64,000 nucleotides of DNA from Pseudolabrys sp. FHR47 (GTDB taxonomy: Bacteria; Pseudomonadota; Alphaproteobacteria; Rhizobiales; Xanthobacteraceae), in assembly GCF_005153485.1 (NCBI RefSeq), contig NZ_CP039740.1:2111001-2175000 (forward strand), written 5' to 3'. A program made the position numbers and the translations under genes. Below the pieces are notes generated by a model that saw nothing but the letters and a program-made list of their open reading frames with translations, was not told the origin of the DNA and ran no database searches. Within the stretch, counting starts at the first letter, position 1, and every line of letters begins with the position of its first letter. Shown piece after piece: positions 1-9,320 of this stretch.

Positions 1-1301
1 TCCGCGCGGGCGCGCTTGAGCGCCTCATAGGCGGCATAGAGCGGCTTGAGGATCGGCTCGACCAGCGGTCCGGTGACGTCGTCGGGGCGGCCGTCGATCG
101 CGGCCTGCGCCTGCTCATAGGCAAGCTTGGCGGCCGAGCGCATCATGATGCGGTGAAATTTGTGCTCGCGTTTGCGGCCGTCGGCGCCGATGACCATCTG
201 CACCGCGAGCGCGGCGCGATCCTCGTTCGGCTTGAGCGAGCACAGGTCGTTGGAGATGCGCTCGGGCAGCATCGGCACGACGCGGTCGGGGAAGTACACC
301 GAGTTGCCGCGCACCAGGGCTTCGCGGTCGAGCGCCGAGCCGGGCGTGACGTAATGCGCGACATCGGCGATGGCGACGGTGACGATGAAGCCGCCGGGAT
401 TGAACGGATCGGCGTCGTCCTCGGCATGGACGGCGTCGTCGTGATCCTTGGCGTCGGCCGGATCGATGGTGATCAGCGGCAGCTTGCGCCAGTCCTCACG
501 GCCGCCTGACAGAGTCGCGGGCGTCGCGGCCTCGGCCTCGTTGATGGTCTCGCGGCGGAAGACGTCCGGGATCGAATGCGAATGAATGGCGATGAGGCTG
601 ACGGCCTTTTCGCTCTTCAGCGAGCCGAGGCGTTCGACGACGCGGCCGTTCGGCGGGCCGAAGCGCGAGACACGCTGCGCCTCGACGGCGACGAGATCGC
701 CGTCCTGCGCATCGCCGGTGGCGCCTTGCGCGATTTGCATGTCGCGGCCGAGCATCTTCTTGTCCACCGGCTCCAGCCGGCCGCCGCCTTTGCCATCGGC
801 GCGGAAGATGCCGAGAACACGATGCCTGGGCCGCTCGACAATTTTAATGATACGCCCGCGATGACGGATGCCATCCTCGGGCTCGATCTCGTCGGTGTGC
901 AGCAGCACCTTGTCGCCGAGGCCGGCGGCTTCGCCGGGGCGCGGGCGGCGCGCGGTGAGAATGCGGATGCGTGGCGCCGGGCCGTGTTCCTCCTCGTCCC
1001 ATTCGTCGGGCACGGCGATGAAGTCGCCATCGCGGTCGCGTGCGACGATGTCGGCCAGCACGGTCGAGGGCAGGGCGCCGGGGTGGTGCAGCTTCTTGCC
1101 CTTGTGGCCGCGGCGGGCGACGGCGCCGTCATCGGCGAGTTCGCGGAGCAGGCGCTTCAAGTCGGCGCGCAGGTCGTTCTTCAGATTGAAGGCGCGCGCG
1201 ATTTCGCGAGTGCTGGCCTTGCCGGGATTGGCGGCGATGAAGGCGAGGATGTCGTCCTTCGACGGCAGGGCGTTCGGATTGTGTTTGGGTGTTTTCTTCA
1301 A
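1..1301 (-). CDS. rnr: Ribonuclease R (RNB-family 3'-5' exoribonuclease), 3' part outside window
   Basis: Processive 3'-5' exoribonuclease that degrades structured RNA in the cytoplasm. The first 433 codons are visible and the gene runs off the left edge, so the rest of the RNB domain and the S1 domain are missing. The N-terminus reads MKKTPKHNPNALPSKDDILAF from a TTG codon at 1301. No ATG lies in frame nearby and the ribosome site is weak. A winged-helix-like N-terminal region is followed by cold-shock-like segments. The RNB core then begins with the Asp-rich catalytic motif (ITIDPADAKDHDDAVHAED) and continues with GNSVYFPDRVVPMLPERISN. It lies downstream of the MFS gene on the same strand, with a strong hairpin between them. 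In related genomes rnr usually follows topA directly. The family call is firm; the start is less so. Confidence 0.93.
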   Translation of the reverse strand, partial: MKKTPKHNPNALPSKDDILAFIAANPGKASTREIARAFNLKNDLRADLKRLLRELADDGAVARRGHKGKKLHHPGALPSTVLADIVARDRDGDFIAVPDEWDEEEHGPAPRIRILTARRPRPGEAAGLGDKVLLHTDEIEPEDGIRHRGRIIKIVERPRHRVLGIFRADGKGGGRLEPVDKKMLGRDMQIAQGATGDAQDGDLVAVEAQRVSRFGPPNGRVVERLGSLKSEKAVSLIAIHSHSIPDVFRRETINEAEAATPATLSGGREDWRKLPLITIDPADAKDHDDAVHAEDDADPFNPGGFIVTVAIADVAHYVTPGSALDREALVRGNSVYFPDRVVPMLPERISNDLCSLKPNEDRAALAVQMVIGADGRKREHKFHRIMMRSAAKLAYEQAQAAIDGRPDDVTGPLVEPILKPLYAAYEALKRARA

Positions 1302-1350
1302 AGCGGGTTCCGGCGCCGATGCGGCGCAACGGACACAATGTAATGGCCGC

Positions 1351-1378
1351 GAGCCTGCGGCGCCAGCGCCGCAGGCTC
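1351..1378 (-). terminator. Perfect 13-bp hairpin between MFS gene and rnr
   Basis: GAGCCTGCGGCGC (1351-1363) is exactly complementary to GCGCCGCAGGCTC (1366-1378), with only CA between. It begins 8 bases beyond the MFS stop codon on the minus strand. There is no T-run, so it could be a transcription attenuator or an mRNA-end stabiliser rather than a classical intrinsic terminator. Confidence 0.55.
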
Positions 1379-1385
1379 ATGGTTG

Positions 1386-2588
1386 TCAGGACTGGGCCGC
1401 CGCCGGCTGCGCCTTCGGGAAAGCCACGAAGGCCAGAAGACAGCCGGCAAGACCGCTGATCGCGATAATGACGGCCATCGGCTGCGCCGTGCCATTGGCC
1501 GCGAGGCCGACGGCGAGCGATGCCACGGTACCGGCGCCGAACTGCAGCGCACCCATCAGAGCCGCCGCCGTGCCGGAGATCGCGCCATAGGCCTCCATCG
1601 CCAGCACGCTGTTGAGCGGCAGCACGAAAGCCATCGCCGCGATGACGACGAACAGCAGGACCGCCAGCGTGATCGCGCTGCCGCCGCCCAGTCCTTCGAT
1701 CGCGACCAGCACGACTGCGGCAATCGCGTAGACCGACAGCGCGGTGCGCACGATCGCCTGGGGGCTGAAGCGGCCCATCAGGCGCGGTGCGATCTGCGCA
1801 CCGGCGGTCAGGCCGATGGCATTGACCGCGAACAGCAGGCTGTAGGCGGTGGGGCTCAGGTGATGGACCGAGATGAAGGCGAAAGCCGAGCCGCTGAGGT
1901 AAGCGAAGAATCCGGCCTGCGCGAGCACCATTGTCGCGACATAGGGAATGTAGCGACGGCTGACGATGAGATGCGCGTAGTTCTTGAACGCATCGGTAGG
2001 ACGGCTTGTGGCGCGCAGTTCCTGCATCCGTGTTTCCGGCAGGGCGAACGCCACCAACAGCATGCAGAGCGCACCGAAGGCCGCGAGCACAACGAACAAA
2101 GCCGGCCACGGCAGGAACGACATGATGAAGGTCCCGAGCAGCGGCGCGAGAATGGGGGCGACGCTGAATACGATCATCATCATGGCCACGAGCCGCGCGG
2201 CGGTCTGCCCGGTGTAAAGGTCGCGCACCACGGCCAGGCCGATGACCATGCCGATCGAGCCACCGAGCCCTTGCGCGAAGCGCCAGGCGGCGAGTTGCCC
2301 CGCTGTCGCGGCGGTGGCGCAGCCGAGCGAGGCGACGACGAACAGGGCGAGGCCGACATAGATGATCGGCTTGCGGCCGGTGCGGTCGGACAACGGGCCG
2401 TAGAACAGCTGACCGAGCATCAGCCCGGCGAAAAAAGTCATGAGGCTGAACTGCACGGCGCCTTCGTCGGCACGCAAATCGGCGGCGATCTGCGGCATGC
2501 CGGGCAGATACATGTCGATGGACAACGGAGCGAGCGCGCCCAGGCTGCCGAGGATGGGGGCAATCAGACGGGAGGTATTGGGTTGCAT
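1386..2588 (-). CDS. Bcr/CflA-family multidrug efflux MFS transporter
   Basis: Proton-driven drug exporter of the inner membrane, 400 aa. The start MQPNTSRLIAPILGSLGALA is chosen at 2588. An upstream extension to 2828 would run through the divergent promoter and into tetR. The early PLSIDMYLPGMPQIAADL and GPLSDRTGRKPIIYVGL segments are typical of Bcr/CflA proteins (motif A between TM2 and TM3). About 12 hydrophobic helices follow. It is divergent from a TetR regulator at 2698, and the shared intergenic region holds two palindromic operators, so drug-inducible repression by that TetR is likely. The substrate cannot be read from the sequence. Confidence 0.88.
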   Translation of the reverse strand: MQPNTSRLIAPILGSLGALAPLSIDMYLPGMPQIAADLRADEGAVQFSLMTFFAGLMLGQLFYGPLSDRTGRKPIIYVGLALFVVASLGCATAATAGQLAAWRFAQGLGGSIGMVIGLAVVRDLYTGQTAARLVAMMMIVFSVAPILAPLLGTFIMSFLPWPALFVVLAAFGALCMLLVAFALPETRMQELRATSRPTDAFKNYAHLIVSRRYIPYVATMVLAQAGFFAYLSGSAFAFISVHHLSPTAYSLLFAVNAIGLTAGAQIAPRLMGRFSPQAIVRTALSVYAIAAVVLVAIEGLGGGSAITLAVLLFVVIAAMAFVLPLNSVLAMEAYGAISGTAAALMGALQFGAGTVASLAVGLAANGTAQPMAVIIAISGLAGCLLAFVAFPKAQPAAAQS

Positions 2589-2647
2589 TTTAGTTAGGCC
2601 TTTTTGGTCGATCTCATAGGGCCCCGGAGGGCTTGCATCACTCATTC

Positions 2648-2695
2648 GGAAACGGTATCGTTTTCTAATTACAGATAAGAAACGGAACCGTTTCC
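2648..2695. promoter_or_regulatory. Tandem palindromic operators for the divergent TetR/MFS pair
   Basis: Two related palindromes, GGAAACGGTATCGTTTTC (2648-2665) and GAAACGGAACCGTTTCC (2679-2695), sit between the divergent starts. Their centres are about 30 bp apart, close to three helical turns, so two dimers could bind one DNA face. The second ends 2 bases before the tetR ATG, so binding there would also block tetR initiation. The half-site GAAACGG is inferred to be the TetR target. Confidence 0.8.
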
Positions 2696-2697
2696 AA

Positions 2698-3354
2698 ATG
2701 TCAAGGCCTGATTTTACTCCTGCGGACCGCACTGCCATCAAAGGCCGTCCCGGCCGTCCGCTGGTCTGTTCCGAGGCCGAGCGCGCGACGCGTATCCGGG
2801 AGGCGGCGGAGGAGGTTTTCGCGACCACCGGTTACGGCGCCGCCACGATGGAAGAAATCGCGCAGGCGGCGGGCATGTCAAAGAAGACGGTCTATTCCCT
2901 CTATAGCAACAAGCTCAGCCTGCTGGTGGCGGTCGTCACCGCGGCCCGCGACTTTCCCTGGGAGCATGACGAGGCGCCGTTGGCGGATCCCTTGGATGAG
3001 CTGCGCCGCCGCTTACTCTCCATTGCCGCGTTTATCCTGTCGTCGCGACAGTTGCGCCTGACACGTCTGGTGATCTCCCAAGCCGAACGGGCCCCGGAGC
3101 TTGCCGATCAGTTCCACAAGCAGGTCATGACAAAGAGCAGGCGCTATGTCGGTGCTGCTCTCGAAAGAGCGAGACAGGACGGACAGTGGGCCGGCCCGGA
3201 AGACGTGGAGGCCGCGACCGACATGCTGATAGGCGCGGTGCTCGCCGAGCTACATATTAGTGCGTTGCTCGGCCAGACCGAGCCGTTCGATCGCGAGCGC
3301 ATGGCCGCCCGTATCGACTCGGCGCTGCGGTTGTTCGGCCTTGGCGCCAACTGA
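2698..3354 (+). CDS. TetR/AcrR-family transcriptional regulator
   Basis: 218-aa repressor. The N-terminal TetR helix-turn-helix spans about residues 30-75 (IREAAEEVFATTGYGAATM, IAQAAGMSKKTVYSLYSNK). It is followed by an all-helical ligand domain of the AcrR C-terminal type. The ATG at 2698 lies directly after an operator palindrome and has no Shine-Dalgarno sequence, so the message may be leaderless. It probably represses itself and the divergent MFS efflux gene. The gene ends 26 bases before the convergent topA stop. Confidence 0.92.
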   Translation: MSRPDFTPADRTAIKGRPGRPLVCSEAERATRIREAAEEVFATTGYGAATMEEIAQAAGMSKKTVYSLYSNKLSLLVAVVTAARDFPWEHDEAPLADPLDELRRRLLSIAAFILSSRQLRLTRLVISQAERAPELADQFHKQVMTKSRRYVGAALERARQDGQWAGPEDVEAATDMLIGAVLAELHISALLGQTEPFDRERMAARIDSALRLFGLGAN

Positions 3355-3379
3355 TCGGTCGGGCCGGGGCAGGTGACGT

Positions 3380-6142
3380 TCAGTCCGCGGCCTTCTTCGC
3401 GGTCACCTTTTTGGTGGTGGCCTTTTTCGGCGCGGCGGCACCGGCCGCCGCCGCTTTGCGACCGACCGGACGGCGTGCGGTGGCCACAGCCGCTTCCGGT
3501 TTCGCCTCCGCTTTCGGCTTCGACGCCTTGGCAGCTTTCGGCGCTTTTTCCGCCTTGGGTTTCTTGGCAGCGCGCGGCGAGTTGCCGAGCGCGGCGGCGC
3601 GCGCATCGAGCAGCACCACGGCCTCGTCGAGCGTGATGGTGTCCGGCGTCTTGTCTGCGGGGAGTGTGGCGTTGACGCCGTTGTTCGACACGTAAGGACC
3701 GAAGCGGCCGCTCTTGACCACGACCGGACCGCCCTTGTCGGGATGATCGCCAAGCGTCTTGCCCGGCGCGGGACCGAAGCGGCGGCCCTTCTTCGGGTTT
3801 GCGATCTTCTCGGCGATCAGATGCATCGCGCGGTTAAGCCCGATGGTCAGAACGTCGTCGCCTTCCTCGAGCGAGGCATAGGTCTTGTCGTGCTTGACGT
3901 AAGGCCCAAAGCGGCCGACGCCGGCGATGATCGGCTGGCCGTCTTCCGGCGAGATGCCGACTTCACGCGGCAGCGACAATACGGCGAGCGCCTGTTCGAG
4001 TGTGACGTCGTCGGCCGAGATACCTTTCGGCAGCGAGGCGCGTTTGGGCTTGACCGGCTCCGGCGCGTCCGGGTCCTTCTTCTCACCCTTCTTGCGCTTC
4101 GGCGCCTTGATCTCTTCGCCGAGCTGCAGATAGGTGCCGAAGCGGCCGCCGCGGATGGTCACGTCGAGACCGGTTTCCGGATCCTGGCCGAGCACGCGCG
4201 TTGCCTGCGCGCTCGCCGCGCCCGGCGTCATCTGCCTTGTGTAGTTGCACTCGGGATAGTTCGAGCAGCCGATGAAGGCGCCGAAACGGCCGACCTTCAG
4301 CGAGAGCTGACCGTTGCCGCATTGCGGGCACTGGCGCACTGGCGCGCCGTCGGCGCGGGCCGGGAAGATGTGCGGCTCAAGGAGATCGTTGAGCGCGTCC
4401 AGCACCTGCGTGATGCGGATTTCCTTGATGTCGTTGACGGCACCGATGAAGTCGACCCAGAAATCCTCCAGCACCTTCTTCCACGCGATCTCGTTGTTCG
4501 AGATCTTGTCGAGTTGCTCTTCGAGCGAGGCGGTGAAGTCGTACTCGACATATTTCTGGAAGAAGCTTTCGAGGAAGCCGACGACGACGCGGCCCTTGTC
4601 CTCCGGGATCAGGCGCTTCTTGTCGATGCGCACATAACCTCGATCCTGCAGCACCTGCAGGATCGAGGCGTAGGTCGAGGGCCGGCCGATGCCGAGTTCT
4701 TCCATGCGCTTGACCAGCGCGGCTTCGGAGAAGCGCGGCGGCGGTTCGGTGAAATGCTGATCGGCCTCGATCGACTGCTTCGCCAGCGCTTCCTTCTCGC
4801 TCATCGCGGGCAGGCGCTTCGACTCGTCATCATCCGACGCGTCGTCCTGACCTTCCTGATAGAGCGTGAGGAAGCCGTCGAACTTCACCACCTGGCCGGA
4901 GGCGCGCAGTTCGGCCACGCGCGACCCGTTCTTCGCCACGATATCGACCGTGGTGCGCTCCAGCTCGGCGGATTCCATCTGCGAGGCGACGGCGCGATTC
5001 CAGATCAGTTCGTAGAGACGGGCCTGATCCTTGTCGACATAGCGGGCGACTTCCTGCGGCGTGCGCGACGCGGAAGTCGGGCGCACGGCTTCGTGCGCTT
5101 CCTGGGCGTTCTTCGACTTGTTCTGATAGGTGCGGGGCGAACCGGGCACATACTCCTTGCCGTAGTTCTTGCCGATCATCGAGCGGATGTCGGTGATCGC
5201 TTCCGGCGCCATGTCGATGCCGTCGGTACGCATATAAGTAATGAGACCGACGGTCTCGCCGCCGATGTCGGTGCCCTCGTAGAGACGCTGGGCGAGGCGC
5301 ATGGTGATGGCGGGAGCGAAACCGAGCTTGCGCGAGGCTTCCTGCTGCATGGTCGAGGTTGTGAAGGGCGGCGGCGGATTGCGCCGCGCGGGCTTGGCTT
5401 CGACCGAGGTGACGGTGAAGCTGGCGCCCTCGAGCATAGTCTTGAGGTCGGTCGCCTGGACGCTGGTGCCGATATCGAGGCGCTGCAGCTTCTGGCCGTC
5501 GGCGCCGACGAGGCGGGCATCGAACTCGTCGCCGCGCGGCGTCTTCAGTTTGGCGAGGATCGACCAGTATTCCCGGGCGACGAACTTCTCAATTTCCAGT
5601 TCGCGGTCGCAGACGAGGCGCAGCGCCACCGACTGGACGCGGCCGGCCGAGCGGGCGCCCGGCAGCTTGCGCCACAGCACCGGAGAAAGAGTGAAGCCGA
5701 CGAGGTAGTCCAGCGCGCGGCGGGCGAGATAGGCGTCGACCAGCGCGGTGTCGATCTCGCGCGGCTTCTTCATCGCCTCGGTCACCGACTGCTTGGTGAT
5801 GGCGTTGAAGACGACGCGCTGGATGGCCTGGCCCTTGAGCGCCTTCTTCTCGTTCAGCGCTTCCAGGACGTGCCAGGAAATGGCTTCGCCCTCGCGGTCA
5901 GGGTCGGTCGCGAGAATAAGAGTGTCGGCGCCTTTGACAGCGCGCGCGATATCGTTGACCCGCTTCTGCGACTGCGGGTCGATCTCCCAAAGCATCTTGA
6001 AGTCATGGTCCGGATCGACCGAGCCATCCTTGGCCGGCAGGTCGCGGATATGGCCGAACGAGGCGAGCACCTCGTAGCCGGCGCCAAGATACTTGTTGAT
6101 CGTCTTCGCCTTGGAAGGCGACTCGACAACGACAACTTTCAT
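3380..6142 (-). CDS. topA: DNA topoisomerase I (type IA)
   Basis: Relaxes negative supercoils by transient single-strand cleavage; cytoplasmic, 920 aa. The Toprim domain opens with MKVVVVESPSKAKTINKYLG. The active-site Tyr lies in GLITYMRTDGIDM, and a zinc ribbon (CPQCGNGQ...CSNYPEC) follows the core. After it come C-terminal GRFGxY repeats and a long Lys/Ala-rich tail (residues about 860-920) typical of alphaproteobacterial TopA, probably non-specific DNA binding. The start at 6142 agrees with the conserved N-terminus. topA and dprA are normally neighbours in this group; here they are separated by a small gene and an mltB-like gene. Confidence 0.97.
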   Translation of the reverse strand: MKVVVVESPSKAKTINKYLGAGYEVLASFGHIRDLPAKDGSVDPDHDFKMLWEIDPQSQKRVNDIARAVKGADTLILATDPDREGEAISWHVLEALNEKKALKGQAIQRVVFNAITKQSVTEAMKKPREIDTALVDAYLARRALDYLVGFTLSPVLWRKLPGARSAGRVQSVALRLVCDRELEIEKFVAREYWSILAKLKTPRGDEFDARLVGADGQKLQRLDIGTSVQATDLKTMLEGASFTVTSVEAKPARRNPPPPFTTSTMQQEASRKLGFAPAITMRLAQRLYEGTDIGGETVGLITYMRTDGIDMAPEAITDIRSMIGKNYGKEYVPGSPRTYQNKSKNAQEAHEAVRPTSASRTPQEVARYVDKDQARLYELIWNRAVASQMESAELERTTVDIVAKNGSRVAELRASGQVVKFDGFLTLYQEGQDDASDDDESKRLPAMSEKEALAKQSIEADQHFTEPPPRFSEAALVKRMEELGIGRPSTYASILQVLQDRGYVRIDKKRLIPEDKGRVVVGFLESFFQKYVEYDFTASLEEQLDKISNNEIAWKKVLEDFWVDFIGAVNDIKEIRITQVLDALNDLLEPHIFPARADGAPVRQCPQCGNGQLSLKVGRFGAFIGCSNYPECNYTRQMTPGAASAQATRVLGQDPETGLDVTIRGGRFGTYLQLGEEIKAPKRKKGEKKDPDAPEPVKPKRASLPKGISADDVTLEQALAVLSLPREVGISPEDGQPIIAGVGRFGPYVKHDKTYASLEEGDDVLTIGLNRAMHLIAEKIANPKKGRRFGPAPGKTLGDHPDKGGPVVVKSGRFGPYVSNNGVNATLPADKTPDTITLDEAVVLLDARAAALGNSPRAAKKPKAEKAPKAAKASKPKAEAKPEAAVATARRPVGRKAAAAGAAAPKKATTKKVTAKKAAD

Positions 6143-6437
6143 CGAAAATCCAAAGGGTTAAACGCCCGGACCAACGCGGACTGGGCTTGAATCGTCCGTT
6201 AGCGTCGGCCGGAACATGGGGAAGGAGACCCTCCCTGTCAAATCAGGGTGGGGCGGCCGCAAGCCGCAGATCGCGAAAAGCCAGCCAAATCAGCCACAAA
6301 GCGGGCAACCGGTTCTCTGCGCGGCGATACAACCAAAGGATGTATTTTTGTATTATACTATTATTAATATTACGGTTTTGGTCCGATAATGTAATTTCAA
6401 CGTGCAACGACGCGTATTGACCCAGCCGGACCCATAT
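6143..6437. other. Intergenic region with AT-rich promoter-like core
   Basis: No gene is recognised. The stretch around 6340-6400 is markedly AT-rich (runs of T and A, for example TTATTAATATTACGG) against a GC-rich background. It lies between divergent topA and the small ORF at 6438, so it probably carries both promoters. Confidence 0.45.
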
Positions 6438-6629
6438 ATGCCCCAGCCAAGCGGAGAAAACGTCAGCCAGAACGCGGTGGCCGGCTATGTCGCGACGCTG
6501 TCGCACGATCTGGCGCAACTGTCTCGCCGCAGTGGTCTCGATACTCTCGGCTACCTCCTGGAAATGGTCCGGCTTGAGGCCGAAAACCTGGCCCGGCCGA
6601 ACGGCAATGGCAACGGACGGCGGGGGTAG
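6438..6629 (+). CDS. Small conserved hypothetical protein
   Basis: 63 aa from ATG 6438 (MPQPSGENVSQNAVAGYVAT); an in-frame ATG at 6402 would add 12 residues. The core HDLAQLSRRSGLDTLGYLLEM followed by RLEAENLAR is amphipathic and helical. It resembles short proteins of unknown function I recall from Bradyrhizobium-type genomes, where a GYxA...LDTLGYLLxMxRLEAEN pattern recurs. There is no signal peptide or membrane segment. It sits convergent to the mltB-like gene, with 12 bases between. Function unknown. Confidence 0.6.
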   Translation: MPQPSGENVSQNAVAGYVATLSHDLAQLSRRSGLDTLGYLLEMVRLEAENLARPNGNGNGRRG

Positions 6630-6641
6630 GGCGCCGACGCG

Positions 6642-7853
6642 TCACCGCACTGGCACTCCCAATTTCTCCAGCAGCGCGATGGTCGGATTCCCGTCCGGCA
6701 CCATGCCGTGTTTCTTCTGCTCGGCGCGGATGTAGTCGCGAATGTCGAAGTCGATGCGCCCCTCGAAATCGGCGACCTGGTAGCCGAGCGCGGCGAGCTT
6801 CTTCTGCAAGGCGATGCGCAGATCGCGCGACAGCGGCCGGTCGTCCTTGGGCCAGGCGGCGTGGAACGGAATGCCGCCATGCAGCCGGTCGGCGAGATGA
6901 CCGACCGCGATCGCGTAGGCATCCGAGTTGTTATAGTGCTTGAGCACCAGGAAGTTCTCGGTGGCGATGAAGGCCGGGCCCTTGATGCCGCTGGGGAAGA
7001 ACAGGATGGCGGGCGTCGCCGCCTGATCATCGCGCGGGTACGGCTTGCCGTCGGCGCGGCGCACGCCGAGCTTCGTCCATTCGGAGAAGGTGGCGCGGCT
7101 TTTCATGGTGTCGAAGCCCTTGGGCACCACCACCTCGAAGCCCCAGGGCAGGCCGGTGCGCCATCCCGCCTTGTTGAGATAATTGGCGGTGGAGGCGAGC
7201 ACGTCCGGGACGTTGTTCCACAAATCCGGGCGGCCCTGGCCGGAATAGGAGACGGCGTAGCCGACCATGCTCGACGGCATGAACTGGCTCTGGCCCATGG
7301 CACCGGCCCATGACGACACCATCTGCTCGCGCGGATAGTCGTTGTTCTGCATGATGCCCATCGCGACGATGAGCTCGTTGCGGAAATAGGGATGGCGGTA
7401 CTTCACGTAAGCGAGCGTCGCCAGCGAGCGAAACACATCCCATTTATCCTTGGCGGCGCCGTAGTCGGTCTCCATGCCCCACAGCGCCATGAGGATCCAG
7501 CGTTCGACACCGTATTTCTTCTCGACGCCTTCGAGCGCGCGCGACCATTCCTTCGCCTTGGCCAGCCCGGTCTGGACGCGGCGCGGCGCGACCAGCGCAT
7601 TGATGTAATCGCCAACCGGCTTGCCGTATTCCGGCTGACGCCGGGTGGCGTTGATGACGCGCTGGTCCGGCGTGAGCCCGCGCATGGCATTGTCGAAAGT
7701 GGCGCGGGTGATGCCCTTGGCCCGCGCGTCCGGCCACAGCGCGTCGACGAAGGCGGTGAAGCTTTCGGCCCGGCCTTGCGCCTGCGCGCTTGTTGGCGCG
7801 AATGGCACGGCCAGCATGACGAAGAGCGCGATGAGAATGGCGCGGTGAAACAT
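6642..7853 (-). CDS. Lytic murein transglycosylase, MltB type, with C-terminal peptidoglycan-binding domain
   Basis: Periplasmic enzyme cleaving MurNAc-GlcNAc bonds with 1,6-anhydro product formation, 403 aa. It has a signal peptide (MFHRAILIALFVMLAVPFAP...AQA) with no lipobox, so it is soluble, unlike lipoprotein MltB. The catalytic Glu is E128 in ALWGMETDYG. WAGAMGQSQFMPSS and the following YLNKAGW are family signatures. The C-terminal 65 residues (LRIALQKKLAALGYQVADFEGRID onward) fit a peptidoglycan_binding_1 domain. It is inserted between topA and dprA. Confidence 0.93.
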   Translation of the reverse strand: MFHRAILIALFVMLAVPFAPTSAQAQGRAESFTAFVDALWPDARAKGITRATFDNAMRGLTPDQRVINATRRQPEYGKPVGDYINALVAPRRVQTGLAKAKEWSRALEGVEKKYGVERWILMALWGMETDYGAAKDKWDVFRSLATLAYVKYRHPYFRNELIVAMGIMQNNDYPREQMVSSWAGAMGQSQFMPSSMVGYAVSYSGQGRPDLWNNVPDVLASTANYLNKAGWRTGLPWGFEVVVPKGFDTMKSRATFSEWTKLGVRRADGKPYPRDDQAATPAILFFPSGIKGPAFIATENFLVLKHYNNSDAYAIAVGHLADRLHGGIPFHAAWPKDDRPLSRDLRIALQKKLAALGYQVADFEGRIDFDIRDYIRAEQKKHGMVPDGNPTIALLEKLGVPVR

Positions 7854-7891
7854 CGTCGCGGGCCCGTGGTTCGATTCGATTGGCGATGAGT

Positions 7892-9067
7892 TTACACGAG
7901 CGAGACGAGCCCGCCGCCGTGACGCTCCAGCCGTCCGGCGAGTTCAAGCTCCAGCAATACGACGCGGACGATGGCCGGGGTGGTATCTGACAGCCGCACC
8001 AGATCGTCGATCGAGATCGGCGAGGGGCCGAGCAGGGAAACGACACGGCTGCGCTCGTCATCGCCGGGCTCGTGATCCGGTGCGAACAGATCGTCCATTT
8101 CCGGCTCCTCCATTGGCGGCAGGCCGCGGCCGAGGATCGGCTCGATGGCATTGATGACGTCGGCGGCTTCGGTGACGAGCGTCGCGCCCTGCTTGAGCAG
8201 GCCGTTGGTGCCTTCGGCGCGCGGATCGAGCGGCGAGCCCGGCACGGCGAAGACCTCGCGACCCTGTTCGCCGGCCATGCGTGCGGTGATCAGCGAGCCG
8301 GAGCGCTTGGCGGCTTCGACGATGACGACGCCGACCGACAGACCGGAGATCAGGCGATTGCGGCGCGGAAAATCATGCGCGCGCGGCTCATGCGTCAGCG
8401 GCATTTCCGACACCGCCGCGCCATGCGCGAGCAACTCTTCGACCAGCGTCTCGTGCTCGGCCGGATAGATGCGGGCGTGACCGCCGGCCAACACCGCGAC
8501 GGTGCCGGTGTTCTTCGTGGCGCGATGCGCGGCGGCGTCGATGCCGCGCGCCAGACCCGAGACGATGCCGTAGCCGGCCTCGCCCAGATCGCGCGCCAAC
8601 GCCGCCGCGAATTTCAGGCCGACGGCGGAGGCATTGCGCGAGCCGACAATGGCGATGAGTGGCCGCGCCAGCGACGCGATGTCGCCGCGAACGGCGAGAA
8701 GTGGCGGCGCATCGTCGATGGTCTGCAGGCGCGGTGGATAATCCGGCTCGCCAAGGGCGATGAGTTCGATGCCCCGCGCGTGGCAGGCCTTGAGTTCGGC
8801 TTCGGCATCTTCAACGGGGAAAATGGTGATGCGCGATGCGCCGCTGCGGCGGGCGAGAGCAGGGAGCGCCGCCAGCGCGCCCTTCGCCCCGCCATAAGTG
8901 TTGATCAGTTCGCGAAAGGTGCGCGGCCCGACATTGTCGCTGCGGATCAGCCGCAGCCAGTCGAGCCGCTGCTCAGAGGTGAGTTTGGATTTTGGCAAAC
9001 GCGCCCCCGAGGTCCCCGGGGGGAGTGTCGCGCATCCGCGTAGGGTGCGGCAACGACAAATGCGCAA
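7892..9067 (-). CDS. dprA: DNA-processing protein DprA
   Basis: Binds incoming single-stranded DNA and loads RecA during natural transformation; cytoplasmic. 391 aa from ATG 9067. The first 25 residues are poorly conserved, and a TTG at 8998 just before [10 protein letters not shown] is a plausible shorter start. The Rossmann-like core carries [47 protein letters not shown] and [12 protein letters not shown]. The C-terminal winged helix ([17 protein letters not shown]) is present. It normally sits directly downstream of plsY; here a 1.2-kb lower-GC insertion separates them. Confidence 0.95.
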   Translation of the reverse strand: MRICRCRTLRGCATLPPGTSGARLPKSKLTSEQRLDWLRLIRSDNVGPRTFRELINTYGGAKGALAALPALARRSGASRITIFPVEDAEAELKACHARGIELIALGEPDYPPRLQTIDDAPPLLAVRGDIASLARPLIAIVGSRNASAVGLKFAAALARDLGEAGYGIVSGLARGIDAAAHRATKNTGTVAVLAGGHARIYPAEHETLVEELLAHGAAVSEMPLTHEPRAHDFPRRNRLISGLSVGVVIVEAAKRSGSLITARMAGEQGREVFAVPGSPLDPRAEGTNGLLKQGATLVTEAADVINAIEPILGRGLPPMEEPEMDDLFAPDHEPGDDERSRVVSLLGPSPISIDDLVRLSDTTPAIVRVVLLELELAGRLERHGGGLVSLV

Positions 9068-9320
9068 GGTCGCTGCGGTCGCTAATTATGGGGCATCATT
9101 AAAGTTTTGGTTTGCGAAACGTAAGCTATAGGACTTTCTGTGGTGATTTAATCGGAGCGAGCAGGGTGGCTCCAAAAACGAGTCTGAATCGCAAATAGAG
9201 GCGTCGATTGCAAACAAGTTGAAAGGAGCGCGCGTTTCCTCTGCTTGGCATTTGGCCTTTCTTGCTGCGCTGAATCTTGGTGGAGTAGTCTTAGATGAAA
9301 TCTAGCGTCGGAGAGAATAA
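9068..9320. other. Lower-GC gap with a start-less ORF remnant
   Basis: No complete gene. A plus-strand open frame ending in TAG at about 9305 reads as Ser/Glu-rich residues followed by a hydrophobic tail (SSAWHLAFLAALNLGGVVL). It has no ATG start and may be a gene fragment. Base composition is AT-richer than the flanking dprA and plsY. Confidence 0.35.

Noticed and set aside
1129..2109. Long minus-strand open frame covering the MFS gene and the start of rnr
   Set aside because: It lies in a shadow frame. Real MFS and RNase R motifs are read in the other frames, and this one is Arg-rich without any family signal.
3743..6190. 815-codon plus-strand open frame opposite topA
   Set aside because: It is antisense to a complete topoisomerase with all motifs. 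Long antisense frames are expected in GC-rich codon usage.
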